The notes beneath the pieces are model-generated. The model saw nothing but the letters and a program-made list of their open reading frames with translations. It searched no databases and was not told where the DNA came from. From positions 1,082,501 through 1,146,500 of the forward strand of contig JAQTIA010000003.1 of the NCBI GenBank assembly GCA_029433415.1: a stretch of DNA of 64,000 nt, in the 5' to 3' direction. The stretch is from Acetobacteraceae bacterium ESL0709. Lineage in GTDB: Bacteria; Pseudomonadota; Alphaproteobacteria; Acetobacterales; Acetobacteraceae. Below, in pieces: positions 1-8,878 of the stretch. How positions within the stretch are numbered: position 1 is the stretch's first letter; every line of letters starts with the position of its first letter. A program made the position numbers and the translations under genes.

Positions 1-1180
1 CGGGCCTATAGGCAGCACACTGGCCTGTCTTCTGGTTCAGGCAGGCATGCGTGTTCTACTACTGGAAAAACAGAACCTGGACACAAAGGCTCTTCCCTCC
101 CTCGACGGCAGAACCTACGCCTTGACGGAAGGATCCCGTCCTTTACTGGAACAGGCAGGATTATGGAAAAACCTGCCTTCCCCTCCAGAAGCCATCCGGA
201 CCATTACCGTCTCGGACGGTGAAGGGCGCTTCCCTCGCAACGCCCCCCGCACGACTCTGCTTTTTACCCCTGAGGATGCTCCTGAACATCAGCCTTTCGG
301 CTGGATGGTGGAAGCCAATACCCTTCTGGCTTCCATCGGCCTGACTCTCGAAACCCAGCCTCCTTCTCTCAGGCTCTGCTCTCCTATGCAAGGCAAGTTT
401 GCCTTTTCTGCCGAAACAGTCACCATTACATTGGAACAAGGCGAAATTGTAACGACGGATCTGGTCATCGCGGCAGATGGCCGTCGTTCAGAATTACGGA
501 AACAGGCCGGTATTGGACTGACGACCATCCCGTATCACAAATCAGCCCTCGTCGCTATTATAGCGCATAAAAACTCTCATCATGGTGCAGCGTTGGAAAA
601 TTTCCTTCCTCAAGGACCGTTCGCCCGCCTGCCCCTGCCCCCAACACCAGAACACCCCCATCGTTCAGCCGTAGTCTGGACAGATCGCCCTGACCGGATA
701 GACCATTTCCGGAGCCTGCCAGACGCAAGTTTTGTCGAAAATGTCCAGGCACGACTGGCCGGAGAGGCGCTGGGAGAGATGCAATTAATCGGTCAAAAAT
801 GGCTTTATCCTCTGTCATCCCAATATGCCCATAACTATGTCAGCCAACGTCTAATCCTCGTCGGAGATGCCGCTCATGGGTTGCACCCTGTAGCGGGACA
901 GGGCATGAATTTGGGATTCAGGGATATACAACTTCTGGCGCCTCTCCTGACAGAAGCTTTCCAGAACGGGCTTGATTTCGGCGAAGCGGGGCTATTAAAG
1001 CGTTACCAGTGGAAGACACGTCCTCATAATCTCGCCATGCTGGCAGGATGTGATCTCATGGAACGACTTTTCAGCAATGACAGACCGCTTCTGCAACTCA
1101 TCCGGCAGGCAGGACTGCGTTTGCTTGAACGCAGTCCACGCCTCAGACAATCATTTGTCAAACAAGCAATGGGGCTTTAG
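1..1180 (+). CDS. UbiH/COQ6-family FAD monooxygenase, 5' end cut by window edge
   Basis: The reading frame is open from the first bases. The frame starting at base 2 reads GPIGSTLA, the tail of an N-terminal FAD-binding Rossmann motif, so the true start lies upstream and the ATG at 47 is internal. Near the C-terminus ILVGDAAHGLHPVAGQGMN is the GD motif that contacts the FAD ribityl chain, typical of class A flavin monooxygenases that hydroxylate the ubiquinone ring (UbiH/UbiF/COQ6). Ring-hydroxylation position cannot be told from sequence. A second family member lies at 47152-48363 on the minus strand. cysE follows after 9 bases, so the two are probably cotranscribed. Confidence 0.85.
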   Translation, partial: GPIGSTLACLLVQAGMRVLLLEKQNLDTKALPSLDGRTYALTEGSRPLLEQAGLWKNLPSPPEAIRTITVSDGEGRFPRNAPRTTLLFTPEDAPEHQPFGWMVEANTLLASIGLTLETQPPSLRLCSPMQGKFAFSAETVTITLEQGEIVTTDLVIAADGRRSELRKQAGIGLTTIPYHKSALVAIIAHKNSHHGAALENFLPQGPFARLPLPPTPEHPHRSAVVWTDRPDRIDHFRSLPDASFVENVQARLAGEALGEMQLIGQKWLYPLSSQYAHNYVSQRLILVGDAAHGLHPVAGQGMNLGFRDIQLLAPLLTEAFQNGLDFGEAGLLKRYQWKTRPHNLAMLAGCDLMERLFSNDRPLLQLIRQAGLRLLERSPRLRQSFVKQAMGL

Positions 1181-1189
1181 TATTATCCT

Positions 1190-1969
1190 ATGCGTTACAG
1201 CCGATGCTCCTCACAGGAACTTCCCAACCTGAGCCAGTTCTGGTCACAGGTCCAGTCGCAAGCCTGCGGCTGTCCTGACCCACTTATAAGTGATCTTTAC
1301 GCTGTTAATATCTGCGATCATAGTGATTTCCCCTCTGCTCTGGCCTCCCTGCTCGGTGCCAAGCTTGCTGACCGTTCCATAACGGAAAGCACCCTCACGC
1401 GTCTCGTCGCCAAATGTATTGAAGAAGATATTTCCATCGCTGGGGCCGCATGCGAGGATATTCTGGCAACCTATGAACGCGATCCTGCCTGTACGGATCT
1501 GGTTACGCCCTTTCTGTTCTTTAAAGGCTGGCAGGCTTTGCAGGCCTACCGTATCAGTCACTTCCTGTGGAAGCGGGACAGACGCCCCCTGGCCTATCAC
1601 TTTCAAAGCCGTATCAATGAACGCTTCGGCATTGACATCCATCCTGCCGCACAGATCGGCAAAGGCCTGACCATTGATCACGGCACCGCCATTGTCATCG
1701 GTGAAACCTGCATTATTGGGAATAATGTCTCTCTTTTTCAAGGCGTGACACTAGGCGGAACAGGCAAGAGTGAAGGCGAACGTCACCCCGTAATCCGGGA
1801 AAGTGTCATGATCGGCGCAGGCGCCAAAATTCTGGGGCGACTGGAAGTCGGAGCCCATGCGCGTATTGGCGCAGCCTCTGTAGTGTTGGAAGACATCCCG
1901 CCCTACGCCACGGCCGTCGGCAACCCTGCCAGGATTGTGCGTGTAGATACTCCCGGCTCCGGGGACTGA
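1190..1969 (+). CDS. cysE: Serine O-acetyltransferase
   Basis: Transfers acetyl from acetyl-CoA to L-serine, giving O-acetylserine, the carbon skeleton for cysteine synthesis in the cytoplasm. At 259 residues it has the expected two parts: an N-terminal helical SATase domain (about residues 15-145) and a C-terminal left-handed beta-helix of hexapeptide repeats (about 150-245). The signature IHPAAQIGKGLTIDHGTA carries the catalytic Asp163-His164 pair, and GVTLGGTGK follows as in CysE. It starts 9 bases after the ubiH-like gene. No regulatory element such as a T-box or riboswitch is visible ahead of it. Confidence 0.93.
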   Translation: MRYSRCSSQELPNLSQFWSQVQSQACGCPDPLISDLYAVNICDHSDFPSALASLLGAKLADRSITESTLTRLVAKCIEEDISIAGAACEDILATYERDPACTDLVTPFLFFKGWQALQAYRISHFLWKRDRRPLAYHFQSRINERFGIDIHPAAQIGKGLTIDHGTAIVIGETCIIGNNVSLFQGVTLGGTGKSEGERHPVIRESVMIGAGAKILGRLEVGAHARIGAASVVLEDIPPYATAVGNPARIVRVDTPGSGD

Positions 1970-1984
1970 ACTGCCTGCAACACG

Positions 1985-2040
1985 TTATCCCCAGAAATGG
2001 GGACAAAGCCGGGCATGAGTCTGTGCAGAAAAGGGGATAT
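1985..2040. repeat. Direct repeat copy 1 (TTATCCCCAGA block)
   Basis: Begins TTATCCCCAGAAATGGGGAC, a small hairpin in itself (CCCC/GGGG), and continues through CCGGGCATGAGTCTGTGCAG. The first 40 or so bases align without gaps to copy 2 at 2156-2221 with only a handful of mismatches. TTATCCCC resembles the DnaA box TTATCCACA in its first six bases, but this similarity is weak. Confidence 0.6.
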
Positions 2041-2155
2041 TTTGTGCAGTAAATCTATTTACCTCAGTCTTTCCCTTGTCTGTAGCCTGTGAGTAACCAT
2101 CCACGCATCTTCTGCAAAGAGACCTCCTGGAGGTTATTTTGCCCCCGCACGAAAC

Positions 2156-2221
2156 TTATCCCCAGATTTGAGGACAAGTCCGGGCACGACTCTGTGAAGT
2201 CTTTTCGGGATTATGGGGATA
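2156..2221. repeat. Direct repeat copy 2 (TTATCCCCAGA block)
   Basis: Begins TTATCCCCAGATTTGAGGAC and continues through GTCCGGGCACGACTCTGTGAAG, matching copy 1 at 1985-2040. A further partial match, ATTATGGGGATAA, closes the block in inverted orientation (TTATCCCC read on the other strand). The block lies between the end of cysE and the convergent galM terminator. Confidence 0.6.
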
Positions 2222-2264
2222 AAAACAGATCAAGTCTTTTATGATTCAAAGCTTCGGTATTTTT

Positions 2265-2290
2265 GAGAAAAAAGGGCCCCGAAAGGCCCT
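2265..2290 (-). terminator. Rho-independent terminator of galM
   Basis: Read on the minus strand, AGGGCC-TTTCGG-GGCCCT forms a 6-bp GC-rich stem followed directly by a T-run (TTTTTTC). It sits 14 bases past the galM stop codon. Confidence 0.8.
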
Positions 2291-2304
2291 CTCCATAAGC
2301 TCCT

Positions 2305-3462
2305 TCATAAATGGGAGAATGCGAAGACAACTGTATGATCGTAAATCTCGCCAGGCTTCAATTCTGTTGAAGGAAAATCGGAATGATGGACACTATCAGG
2401 AAAATGTTCCGGCTCAAACGCTACTGCATCGCCCTGCCGGTAAGCCTGACCAGAAGGTCCCGCCAAACGTCCATCAAGCGAGTTGCTGGTATAGAATTGC
2501 AACCCCGGCTGGTCTGAAGAAACCTCCAGCACACGACCAGATTGAGGATCGGTCAATCTCGCATTAAGCCTGAGACGTCCGGCAGGAAGATCTCCTGTCA
2601 GAACCCAGCATTTATCATAACCGCGCGGCCACAGCATCTGGGGATCCGTGCTACGCAGATGCTCACGGATTTTACGGGGCTTGTTAAAGTCAAAAGCCGT
2701 ATCCTTGACAGGCACCAGTTTTCCGGTCGGGATGGAAGAAGGATCTGTCTCAACGTAGCGGTCGGCATTAATCTGCAACTCTTCATTCTCTACGGAGCCG
2801 CTACCCTCACCAGAAAGATTCCAGTAATTATGCGTCGATAAATTAATAATGGTAGGAGCATCTGTCTCTGCCTGATAACGGATCGAGAGTGTATCATCAT
2901 CTCCCAGTCTGTAGGTCACCAGCGTCGTCAGATTTCCGGGAAACCCCTGATCACCATCAGGACTGACCAGCTTGAGACGGACAAAAGCGCCTTTTGCGTC
3001 CTGTCCAACATTTTCGATACTCCATAATTTACGGGTAAAGCTTTCCGCCCCTCCATGAATGGTATTGACCCCATCATTCTGTGGCGTGTGAAAAACCTTC
3101 CCTTCAAGAGTAAAGCTGCCTCCAGCAATGCGGTTGGCAACACGCCCAAGAATAGCCCCAAAGAACGGAGAGTTGTTATGATCAACATAATCCTTGAGCG
3201 TCGGAAAACCGAGCGCAATATCAGCTACCTTACCGTTACGATCCGGCGTTTCGACAGACTGCACGATACCGCCATAAGTCAGAATCCTGACCGCGATATG
3301 GTGATCGTTTGTTAATGTGATATCCTTGACCTCCTGCCCATTGCCCAGGGCGCCCCAGTTTCTTACCATCAGATAAGGTGCCGCATGGACGGTTTCCGAC
3401 AAACCAAGAACAAAAAGTGAAGCCGAAAGCAGAAAACACCTTTTTTTGAATCTTGCTGACAT
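2305..3462 (-). CDS. galM: Exported aldose 1-epimerase (mutarotase)
   Basis: Interconverts alpha and beta anomers of aldoses. The 385-residue product begins with a clear Sec signal peptide (Lys/Arg start, hydrophobic stretch, cleavage after VHA near residue 28), so it acts in the periplasm. Family landmarks are visible: NDGVNTIHGG with an active-site His, NLSTHNYWNLSG with the second His, and AVAFEPEHFPDS carrying the catalytic Glu. Periplasmic mutarotation fits an organism that oxidises sugars outside the cytoplasm. It is a single-gene unit, with its own terminator and 287 bases to the divergent mlaA. Confidence 0.9.
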   Translation of the reverse strand: MSARFKKRCFLLSASLFVLGLSETVHAAPYLMVRNWGALGNGQEVKDITLTNDHHIAVRILTYGGIVQSVETPDRNGKVADIALGFPTLKDYVDHNNSPFFGAILGRVANRIAGGSFTLEGKVFHTPQNDGVNTIHGGAESFTRKLWSIENVGQDAKGAFVRLKLVSPDGDQGFPGNLTTLVTYRLGDDDTLSIRYQAETDAPTIINLSTHNYWNLSGEGSGSVENEELQINADRYVETDPSSIPTGKLVPVKDTAFDFNKPRKIREHLRSTDPQMLWPRGYDKCWVLTGDLPAGRLRLNARLTDPQSGRVLEVSSDQPGLQFYTSNSLDGRLAGPSGQAYRQGDAVAFEPEHFPDSVHHSDFPSTELKPGEIYDHTVVFAFSHL

Positions 3463-3749
3463 AAAATTTCCTTCCTGTTCTTCTGGACCAGAGCTTACAG
3501 TCCAGGCTGACAGCGATTGAAAACATATGAACTGAAAACCAGCTCTTTAACTGTCAATTTTATACGCTCCAATTCCATAACCTTCCGTAAACATGCTCTC
3601 CGGCCATATTTGGAACTTCTTCAGAAAAAGAGGCAAGAAAAGAGGGTGCAGGGGAGAAATTTTTGGATTATAAGAGCCGAAATGCAATTTTTTTCAGGAT
3701 GAGGGGTTAGGTTGTTCCTCCCTGTCGCAGCGTTAGGAGTGATGGTACG

Positions 3750-4553
3750 ATGGCCCGTAAAGCCTGCAGAAAAATGCACCATAAACGCGGAATAACCTCT
3801 TTACGTCTTGTGGCCGGTGCCTGTGCCCTCCTTACACTCTCAGCCTGCGGCTCATGGCGCAAACCGCCACCCAAAGACCCTGAAGCCCTTCAGGACTACA
3901 AACAGGCCAATGATCCTTACGAGCCTGTGAATCGCAAGATGTTTGCCGTCAATAGCTGGGCCTATCACAAGGCGTTGCGTCCAGTCGGACGGGGCTGGAA
4001 AAAATACGTACCTGGCCCGATCCGCCATTCTGTAGCTTCTGTAAATGAAACATGGCGCGAACCTTCCGTTTTCTTCTCTGATGTTGGCGCTGGCAAATCG
4101 CGTCGCGCAGGCGATGCCTTTATGCGCTATCTCATCAATATGAGCGCCGGTGTTGCCGGGTTTATTGATGTTGCCAGTATGGTTGGCTATAAACAGCATG
4201 AGACTGATCCCGGCATGGTCATGAGCCTGTGGGGCGTCAAAAGCGGGCCTTACATCTTCCTTCCCTTCCTGGGTCCATCGAATTTCCGCGATATTGCCGG
4301 CTACGCCATCAGTCAGGGTCTGACGCCAATCAATTATGTTCCGCGCGGTTATGGTTTGCTCAGCTTTAACTGGGGTTATAACGTGTTGGGTACATTTAAT
4401 ACCTTTGCCGACAGCACCGATCAGCTTGATGAGCTTGAACATCAGAGCCTGGACCCTTATGCTTATTTGCGCAGCGCCTGGCAGCAAAGTCGTCAGGGCC
4501 AGATTGATGTGCTAAAATCGGATCATAGGGCAACGACTCCGGATTGGTACTAA
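3750..4553 (+). CDS. mlaA: MlaA (VacJ) outer-membrane lipoprotein
   Basis: Outer-membrane component of the Mla pathway, which removes misplaced phospholipid from the outer leaflet. The 267-residue protein has a lipoprotein signal ending in the lipobox LSAC (Cys33), followed by NDPYEPVNRKMF, the classic MlaA motif, and LPFLGPSNFRD, also typical. An AGGAG site precedes the ATG at 3750. mlaC follows 59 bases later in the same direction. The inner-membrane MlaBDEF components are not in this window. Confidence 0.92.
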   Translation: MARKACRKMHHKRGITSLRLVAGACALLTLSACGSWRKPPPKDPEALQDYKQANDPYEPVNRKMFAVNSWAYHKALRPVGRGWKKYVPGPIRHSVASVNETWREPSVFFSDVGAGKSRRAGDAFMRYLINMSAGVAGFIDVASMVGYKQHETDPGMVMSLWGVKSGPYIFLPFLGPSNFRDIAGYAISQGLTPINYVPRGYGLLSFNWGYNVLGTFNTFADSTDQLDELEHQSLDPYAYLRSAWQQSRQGQIDVLKSDHRATTPDWY

Positions 4554-4612
4554 CGATATCGCAAACACTTCACTCTAACTGTTCAGACATACTCTGATTA
4601 GGAGACCCATCA

Positions 4613-5233
4613 ATGATGCTTCGCCGCCTATCACGCAGAACTGTTCTGGGCGCTATGAGTGCGCTGACTTTACTTCCCGGCCTGGCCATGGCGACGCCCG
4701 CAACCGACTTTGTCGGGACTTTCGGCGCAGAGCTGACAAAAATTCTGAGTTCTCCTGAACCTCTTCAGAAAAAGCAGCAGGAAATTCTGCCCCTTCTCAA
4801 AAAGAATGTGGATATTGAGGCCATCGGGCGCTATTGCCTGGGACGTTACTGGCGTGTCGCGACTCCCTCCCAGAGAGAACGCTATCTGAAGCTTTTTGAT
4901 CAGGTACTGCTTTATGCCATCACCATGCAGGTTGGCAATTATCAGAATGTTTCTCTAAAAATCACAGGTAATGTTCCAAGTCCTGCGGGAGAGAAAGTTG
5001 ATATCCTGATCAGCCGCCCCAAACAACCTGACGTAACCATGACAGTTGTCGTTGAAGGGCCGCCATCACGCGTGATCGACCTGTATGGCGAAGGGGCTAG
5101 TATGCGCCTGACCCAGAGGAGCGATTATACCGCCTATCTTTCACGCCATGGCGATGATGTTGAGGCCCTTATCAAGGCCCTCGAACAACAAGTAGCCCAG
5201 AACAGCGCCCGCCTTGCTAAAGGCCAGCCATAA
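4613..5233 (+). CDS. mlaC: MlaC-family periplasmic phospholipid carrier
   Basis: Shuttles phospholipid through the periplasm between MlaA and the inner-membrane MlaFEDB transporter. The 206-residue product (toluene-tolerance Ttg2D family) has a signal peptide with twin arginines (RRTVLG) and a hydrophobic core cleaved near residue 27. The mature part has the family pattern: AIGRYCLGRYWR near residue 75 and a C-terminal helical end. AGGAG sits 9 bases before the ATG at 4613. It follows mlaA, and that pairing supports the call. Confidence 0.88.
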   Translation: MMLRRLSRRTVLGAMSALTLLPGLAMATPATDFVGTFGAELTKILSSPEPLQKKQQEILPLLKKNVDIEAIGRYCLGRYWRVATPSQRERYLKLFDQVLLYAITMQVGNYQNVSLKITGNVPSPAGEKVDILISRPKQPDVTMTVVVEGPPSRVIDLYGEGASMRLTQRSDYTAYLSRHGDDVEALIKALEQQVAQNSARLAKGQP

Positions 5234-5315
5234 ACAGCTCTGATCAGCCTTATTTGGAGCCATAACAGGACTTCCCTCTTGAATATGGCTCCGCCCCCCT
5301 TTAGAGAGCATCAGC

Positions 5316-6374
5316 ATGACTGACGACCTCTCTCTTTTTGATTTCAGCCTTCCACACCAGAATATCGCCACTGAACCAGCACGGCCTCGTGAAGCTGCGC
5401 GCCTGTTACGTGTGGACCCCCATGCGTCCGGCATGAAACAGCTTCATCTTGATCTTGTCGGCAATCTCCCCCGATTCCTGAACTCAGATGACCTGCTGGT
5501 TGTCAATAATACAAAAGTCATCAAGGCCAAGCTTGAGGCCCATCGGGGGCAGGCGAAAATTGGTATTACGCTAGACCGTATCCTGCCTGATGGAACTTGG
5601 CATGTCCTGGCCCGCAATGCACGCCGCCTCCATGCAGGAGATGAACTCGCTTTCAATGATGAGCACGCCGTCACGGCCCGCGTTGAAACCCTTGAGGGGG
5701 CCGGCGCCGTCACATTACGTTTCTCTGTCGAAGGCAAGGTTTTTGACCAGTTTATCGAACGTCAGGGCGTTTTAGCCTTACCGCCTTATATTGATCGTCC
5801 TCACGGTCCGACAGCACAGGATGCGCTAGATTATCAAACCATTTTTTCCCGCTACCGTGGAGCTGTCGCCGCACCTACAGCCGGACTTCATTTTACTGAT
5901 GAGCTCATGGCAGGACTAAAAGCACATCATATACGTCATTGCAGTCTGACCCTTCACGTAGGCGCAGGAACATTTCTGCCTGTCCGCTCTACTATTGCCG
6001 AGCATAAAATGCACGCTGAATGGGGCCATATTGATGAAGAAACAGCCCAGCTTATCAATGAAACAAAGGCCAATGGCGGGCGTATCGTCTCCGTAGGGAC
6101 GACAACGCTGCGCCTGCTGGAAAGCGCCACGCAGGAAGATGGTCGGGTCAGGCCATGGAGTGGAGAAACGAGTATTTTCATAAAGCCCGGTTACCGTTTC
6201 AGGACGGTTGACCGTCTCCTCACCAATTTTCATCTCCCCCGCTCCACGCTTTTTATGCTTGTCTGCGCGTTTTCAGGCACTGAAACCATGCGCCACGCCT
6301 ATCATTACGCTATAACAGAAGGGCTTCGTTTTTATTCTTACGGCGATGCCTGCCTGCTGGAACGCCAAAGCTGA
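5316..6374 (+). CDS. queA: S-adenosylmethionine:tRNA ribosyltransferase-isomerase
   Basis: Transfers and isomerises the ribose of S-adenosylmethionine onto preQ1 in tRNA, forming epoxyqueuosine. The 352-residue length matches the family. Typical blocks are LVVNNTKVIKAKL near residue 65, GAVAAPTAGLHFT near 190, HVGAGTFLPVR and the C-terminal TNFHLPRSTLFML. tgt lies 9 bases downstream. queG, the next enzyme in the pathway, is at 13019. Confidence 0.95.
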   Translation: MTDDLSLFDFSLPHQNIATEPARPREAARLLRVDPHASGMKQLHLDLVGNLPRFLNSDDLLVVNNTKVIKAKLEAHRGQAKIGITLDRILPDGTWHVLARNARRLHAGDELAFNDEHAVTARVETLEGAGAVTLRFSVEGKVFDQFIERQGVLALPPYIDRPHGPTAQDALDYQTIFSRYRGAVAAPTAGLHFTDELMAGLKAHHIRHCSLTLHVGAGTFLPVRSTIAEHKMHAEWGHIDEETAQLINETKANGGRIVSVGTTTLRLLESATQEDGRVRPWSGETSIFIKPGYRFRTVDRLLTNFHLPRSTLFMLVCAFSGTETMRHAYHYAITEGLRFYSYGDACLLERQS

Positions 6375-6383
6375 GACAAAGCC

Positions 6384-7577
6384 ATGACATCACAATTCAC
6401 GCCCTGCCCTGACTATACCCCCTTTGAAAAGATGTACTGGCAAGAAGAAGCACGCTGCGGCAAGGCACGCGCTGGCGTACTGTACACCCGGCATGGTCGT
6501 GTACCGACACCAACCTTCATGCCTGTCGGCACGGTTGGTACGGTCAAGGGTATGACAACCGATGCCGTCCGCTCTACCGGAGCAGGCATTATACTGGGCA
6601 ATACCTATCATCTCATGCTTCGCCCAACGGCTGAGCGCGTGCAACGACTGGGGGGATTGCATCGCATGATGGACTGGCCCGGTCCAATCCTGACAGATTC
6701 TGGCGGATTCCAGGTTATGTCTCTGGGGCCCCTACGCAAAATGGACGAAGATGGTGTGACGTTCCGCTCCCATATTGACGGAAGCAAACACCGCCTGACG
6801 CCGGAAAGCTCTACGGATATCCAGTTCAAACTGGACGCCACCATCTCCATGGCGTTTGATGAATGTCCCGCCCTTCCCGCGACCAGAGAAACACTTGAGA
6901 CATCCATGGAATGCTCAATGCGCTGGGCTGCCCGCTCGCGCGAAGCTTTTGTGGCACGACCCGGCTACGGGCAATTCGGCATTGTACAAGGCGGTACGGA
7001 AGAAGATTTGCGTAAACGTTCCGCCAAAGCTCTGCGGGAAATCGGCTTTGAAGGCTACGCCATCGGAGGACTTGCTGTCGGAGAAGGGCAGGAACTCATG
7101 TTTTCTACCCTTGACTACACTGTACCGGAACTGCCTGAGACCCATCCTCGCTATCTAATGGGCGTCGGCACGCCTGATGATCTGCTCGGTGCCATCATGC
7201 GCGGCTGCGACATGTTCGACTGTGTCATGCCTTCACGGGCCGGACGCACGGCGCGCGCTTACACCGAGCGCGGCACCATGAACATGCGCAATGCCCGCTT
7301 TGCCGAAGATACACGTCCTATCAGCCCAGAAGATGACAGCCCTCTAGCCGGACGCTACTCCCGCGCTTATATCCACCATCTCTTCCGGGCCAATGAAATG
7401 CTCGGCCCGATGTTGCTGACATGGCATAATCTGGCTTATTATCAACGGCTCATGCGTCAGATCAGAGCCGCCATTCTGAATGACACTCTTCCTGAACTGG
7501 CCTTTACCCTGCGAGAAAACTGGACCAAGGGAGACTGGGACGAAGAAGAATTTCCCCGTCCCGCCTTTACGCTCTGA
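6384..7577 (+). CDS. tgt: tRNA-guanine transglycosylase lacking the zinc cysteines
   Basis: Exchanges guanine-34 for preQ1 in GUN-anticodon tRNAs. The 397-residue protein keeps the catalytic and substrate residues: [10 protein letters not shown] and [12 protein letters not shown] (nucleophile Asp). The C-terminal zinc motif is altered. Where the family has CxCxxC before YSRAYLHH, this protein has DDSPLAGR followed by YSRAYIHH, with the same spacing, so the three Cys positions read Asp317, Ser319 and Ala322; the fourth ligand, His348, remains. The frame is intact. It is probably active but does not bind zinc in the usual way (inference). It ends one base before the convergent NUP gene's stop codon. 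Confidence 0.93.
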   Translation: MTSQFTPCPDYTPFEKMYWQEEARCGKARAGVLYTRHGRVPTPTFMPVGTVGTVKGMTTDAVRSTGAGIILGNTYHLMLRPTAERVQRLGGLHRMMDWPGPILTDSGGFQVMSLGPLRKMDEDGVTFRSHIDGSKHRLTPESSTDIQFKLDATISMAFDECPALPATRETLETSMECSMRWAARSREAFVARPGYGQFGIVQGGTEEDLRKRSAKALREIGFEGYAIGGLAVGEGQELMFSTLDYTVPELPETHPRYLMGVGTPDDLLGAIMRGCDMFDCVMPSRAGRTARAYTERGTMNMRNARFAEDTRPISPEDDSPLAGRYSRAYIHHLFRANEMLGPMLLTWHNLAYYQRLMRQIRAAILNDTLPELAFTLRENWTKGDWDEEEFPRPAFTL

Positions 7578-8750
7578 TTACGGAGCAGGGATTTTATCCT
7601 TATAACGGTCCCAATGCGTTGCCAACTCTTTCACAACAGGGCTGGCAACGTCATAAGCTGCCTGAGTAGCGACCTTCAGTCCAGCAAAATTTTCCTCATG
7701 AGCCTCTTCAGCCAGCATGGAAACTGCCGTCTCGCCCAGCGGCGGTGCATCGAAATTACTGGCGGTACGCAGGACAAGAATGCGATTCATATCAACGCGA
7801 CCGACTTTTTCCTGATAACTCAAGGCCTGACAAAGGGCGATTTCTTCCATCGCCGTCGTAACCATTTCCCCCTTGCCATCAGTCCAGTAACTCACCCAGC
7901 GTTCCGCCCAGTCATTCATACGTACCCCCAGCCAGAATGTCTCTGACGTAATTGTATCACCAAGAATAACCTGTGGTTTCGCCAGAGCCTTGGGGAAAAC
8001 TGTGTAACGATCGCGCTTTTTCTGAAGCTCCAGGCTATCTGGGAGAGGAACAGATTTCGTCATCCCATAGGCCCAGTTCACGAGAGAGGGATTGAACTTA
8101 TAGACCATATCAGCCGCAATGGAATGAGCTGGTGACCTAGGACGCTCATAGGGTGCCTTTCCCTGTATGGGAACAAAACCATCGAGCCAATCTGACGGTA
8201 TCTCACGTGAATCAATCAAATGCGCAGCCCCACCATTAACGGCATAACGCGCCCATGCCGCAGTGCCGATCGTCCCGGCCCATGGATTGATGCCTGCAAT
8301 CCCCGCCAGAACAAAATAGGCATGAGAGAGATCAAAACGTGCGTCAGACGCCAGAGCCGTTATGGACGCCGCCATACGGGTTGGCCCCTCTCCCCCGACA
8401 ATACCCAGAACATGCAATTCTGGATTATAACGATAAAGACCATGATAGGTCGCAGGTGCAGAAATGGTTTCACCAAGTGGCAATTTTTCTACCCAGTTTT
8501 GAAATTCGCCCGCCACATCACCTTCATCTTTTCCGATTTCAAAGGCCGTTACGACCACAACGCGAATTTCCATTGGCTTGTCGGACCTGGCTTCCGGTTT
8601 CGATTCTGAGGGTGGTCTTACCACTTTGGCCGTTTTATGAACCCGTGTCTTATGCGTCTTATGTTTGTGAGCGGCCGCCGCAGGAAAAACTTGTCCTGAA
8701 AAGGCAAAAACAGCCACAACTCCCCAAAAAAGGCGAGAAAATTTTATCAT
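7578..8750 (-). CDS. Exported NUP-family (purine nucleoside permease-like) protein
   Basis: The 390-residue product has a Sec signal peptide (to about residue 27, ending PAAAA), then a short His/Lys/Thr-rich linker (about 28-45), then the NUP domain: VVVTAFEIGKDEGDVAGEF and YFVLAGIAGINPWAGTIG are recognisable family blocks. The family is named for a yeast purine nucleoside permease, but it resembles nucleoside phosphorylases in fold, so it may be a periplasmic nucleoside-binding or -cleaving protein (inference). Its stop codon abuts the tgt stop codon with no space for a terminator. Confidence 0.8.
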   Translation of the reverse strand: MIKFSRLFWGVVAVFAFSGQVFPAAAAHKHKTHKTRVHKTAKVVRPPSESKPEARSDKPMEIRVVVVTAFEIGKDEGDVAGEFQNWVEKLPLGETISAPATYHGLYRYNPELHVLGIVGGEGPTRMAASITALASDARFDLSHAYFVLAGIAGINPWAGTIGTAAWARYAVNGGAAHLIDSREIPSDWLDGFVPIQGKAPYERPRSPAHSIAADMVYKFNPSLVNWAYGMTKSVPLPDSLELQKKRDRYTVFPKALAKPQVILGDTITSETFWLGVRMNDWAERWVSYWTDGKGEMVTTAMEEIALCQALSYQEKVGRVDMNRILVLRTASNFDAPPLGETAVSMLAEEAHEENFAGLKVATQAAYDVASPVVKELATHWDRYKDKIPAP

Positions 8751-8878
8751 TCTTGGTTCTTCACGTCAGACAACACAGGATCAGAAATATATTTTAGGTG
8801 AAAAACTAATGGATGACTACGCTCACCAGAAAAATCGGCAACAGATAAAGTCTCTTCACACGAACATCCCATTAAAAG

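Larger units (their letters stand above)
1970..2304. other. Intergenic stretch with repeated TTATCCCC blocks
   Basis: No convincing gene lies here. The stretch holds two imperfect direct repeats (listed separately), a short odd palindrome ACCTCC-T-GGAGGT at 2122-2134 between them, and the galM terminator at its right end. A plus-strand open frame from 2241 runs into the antisense of galM and is not credible. Confidence 0.6.

Noticed and set aside
1985-2221. Replication origin
   Set aside because: Only partial DnaA-box similarity, no dnaA, parA or repA and no AT-rich unwinding stretch beside it.
2241-2567. Plus-strand frame of 108 codons
   Set aside because: Mostly antisense to galM, starts in the terminator region, and shows no domain.
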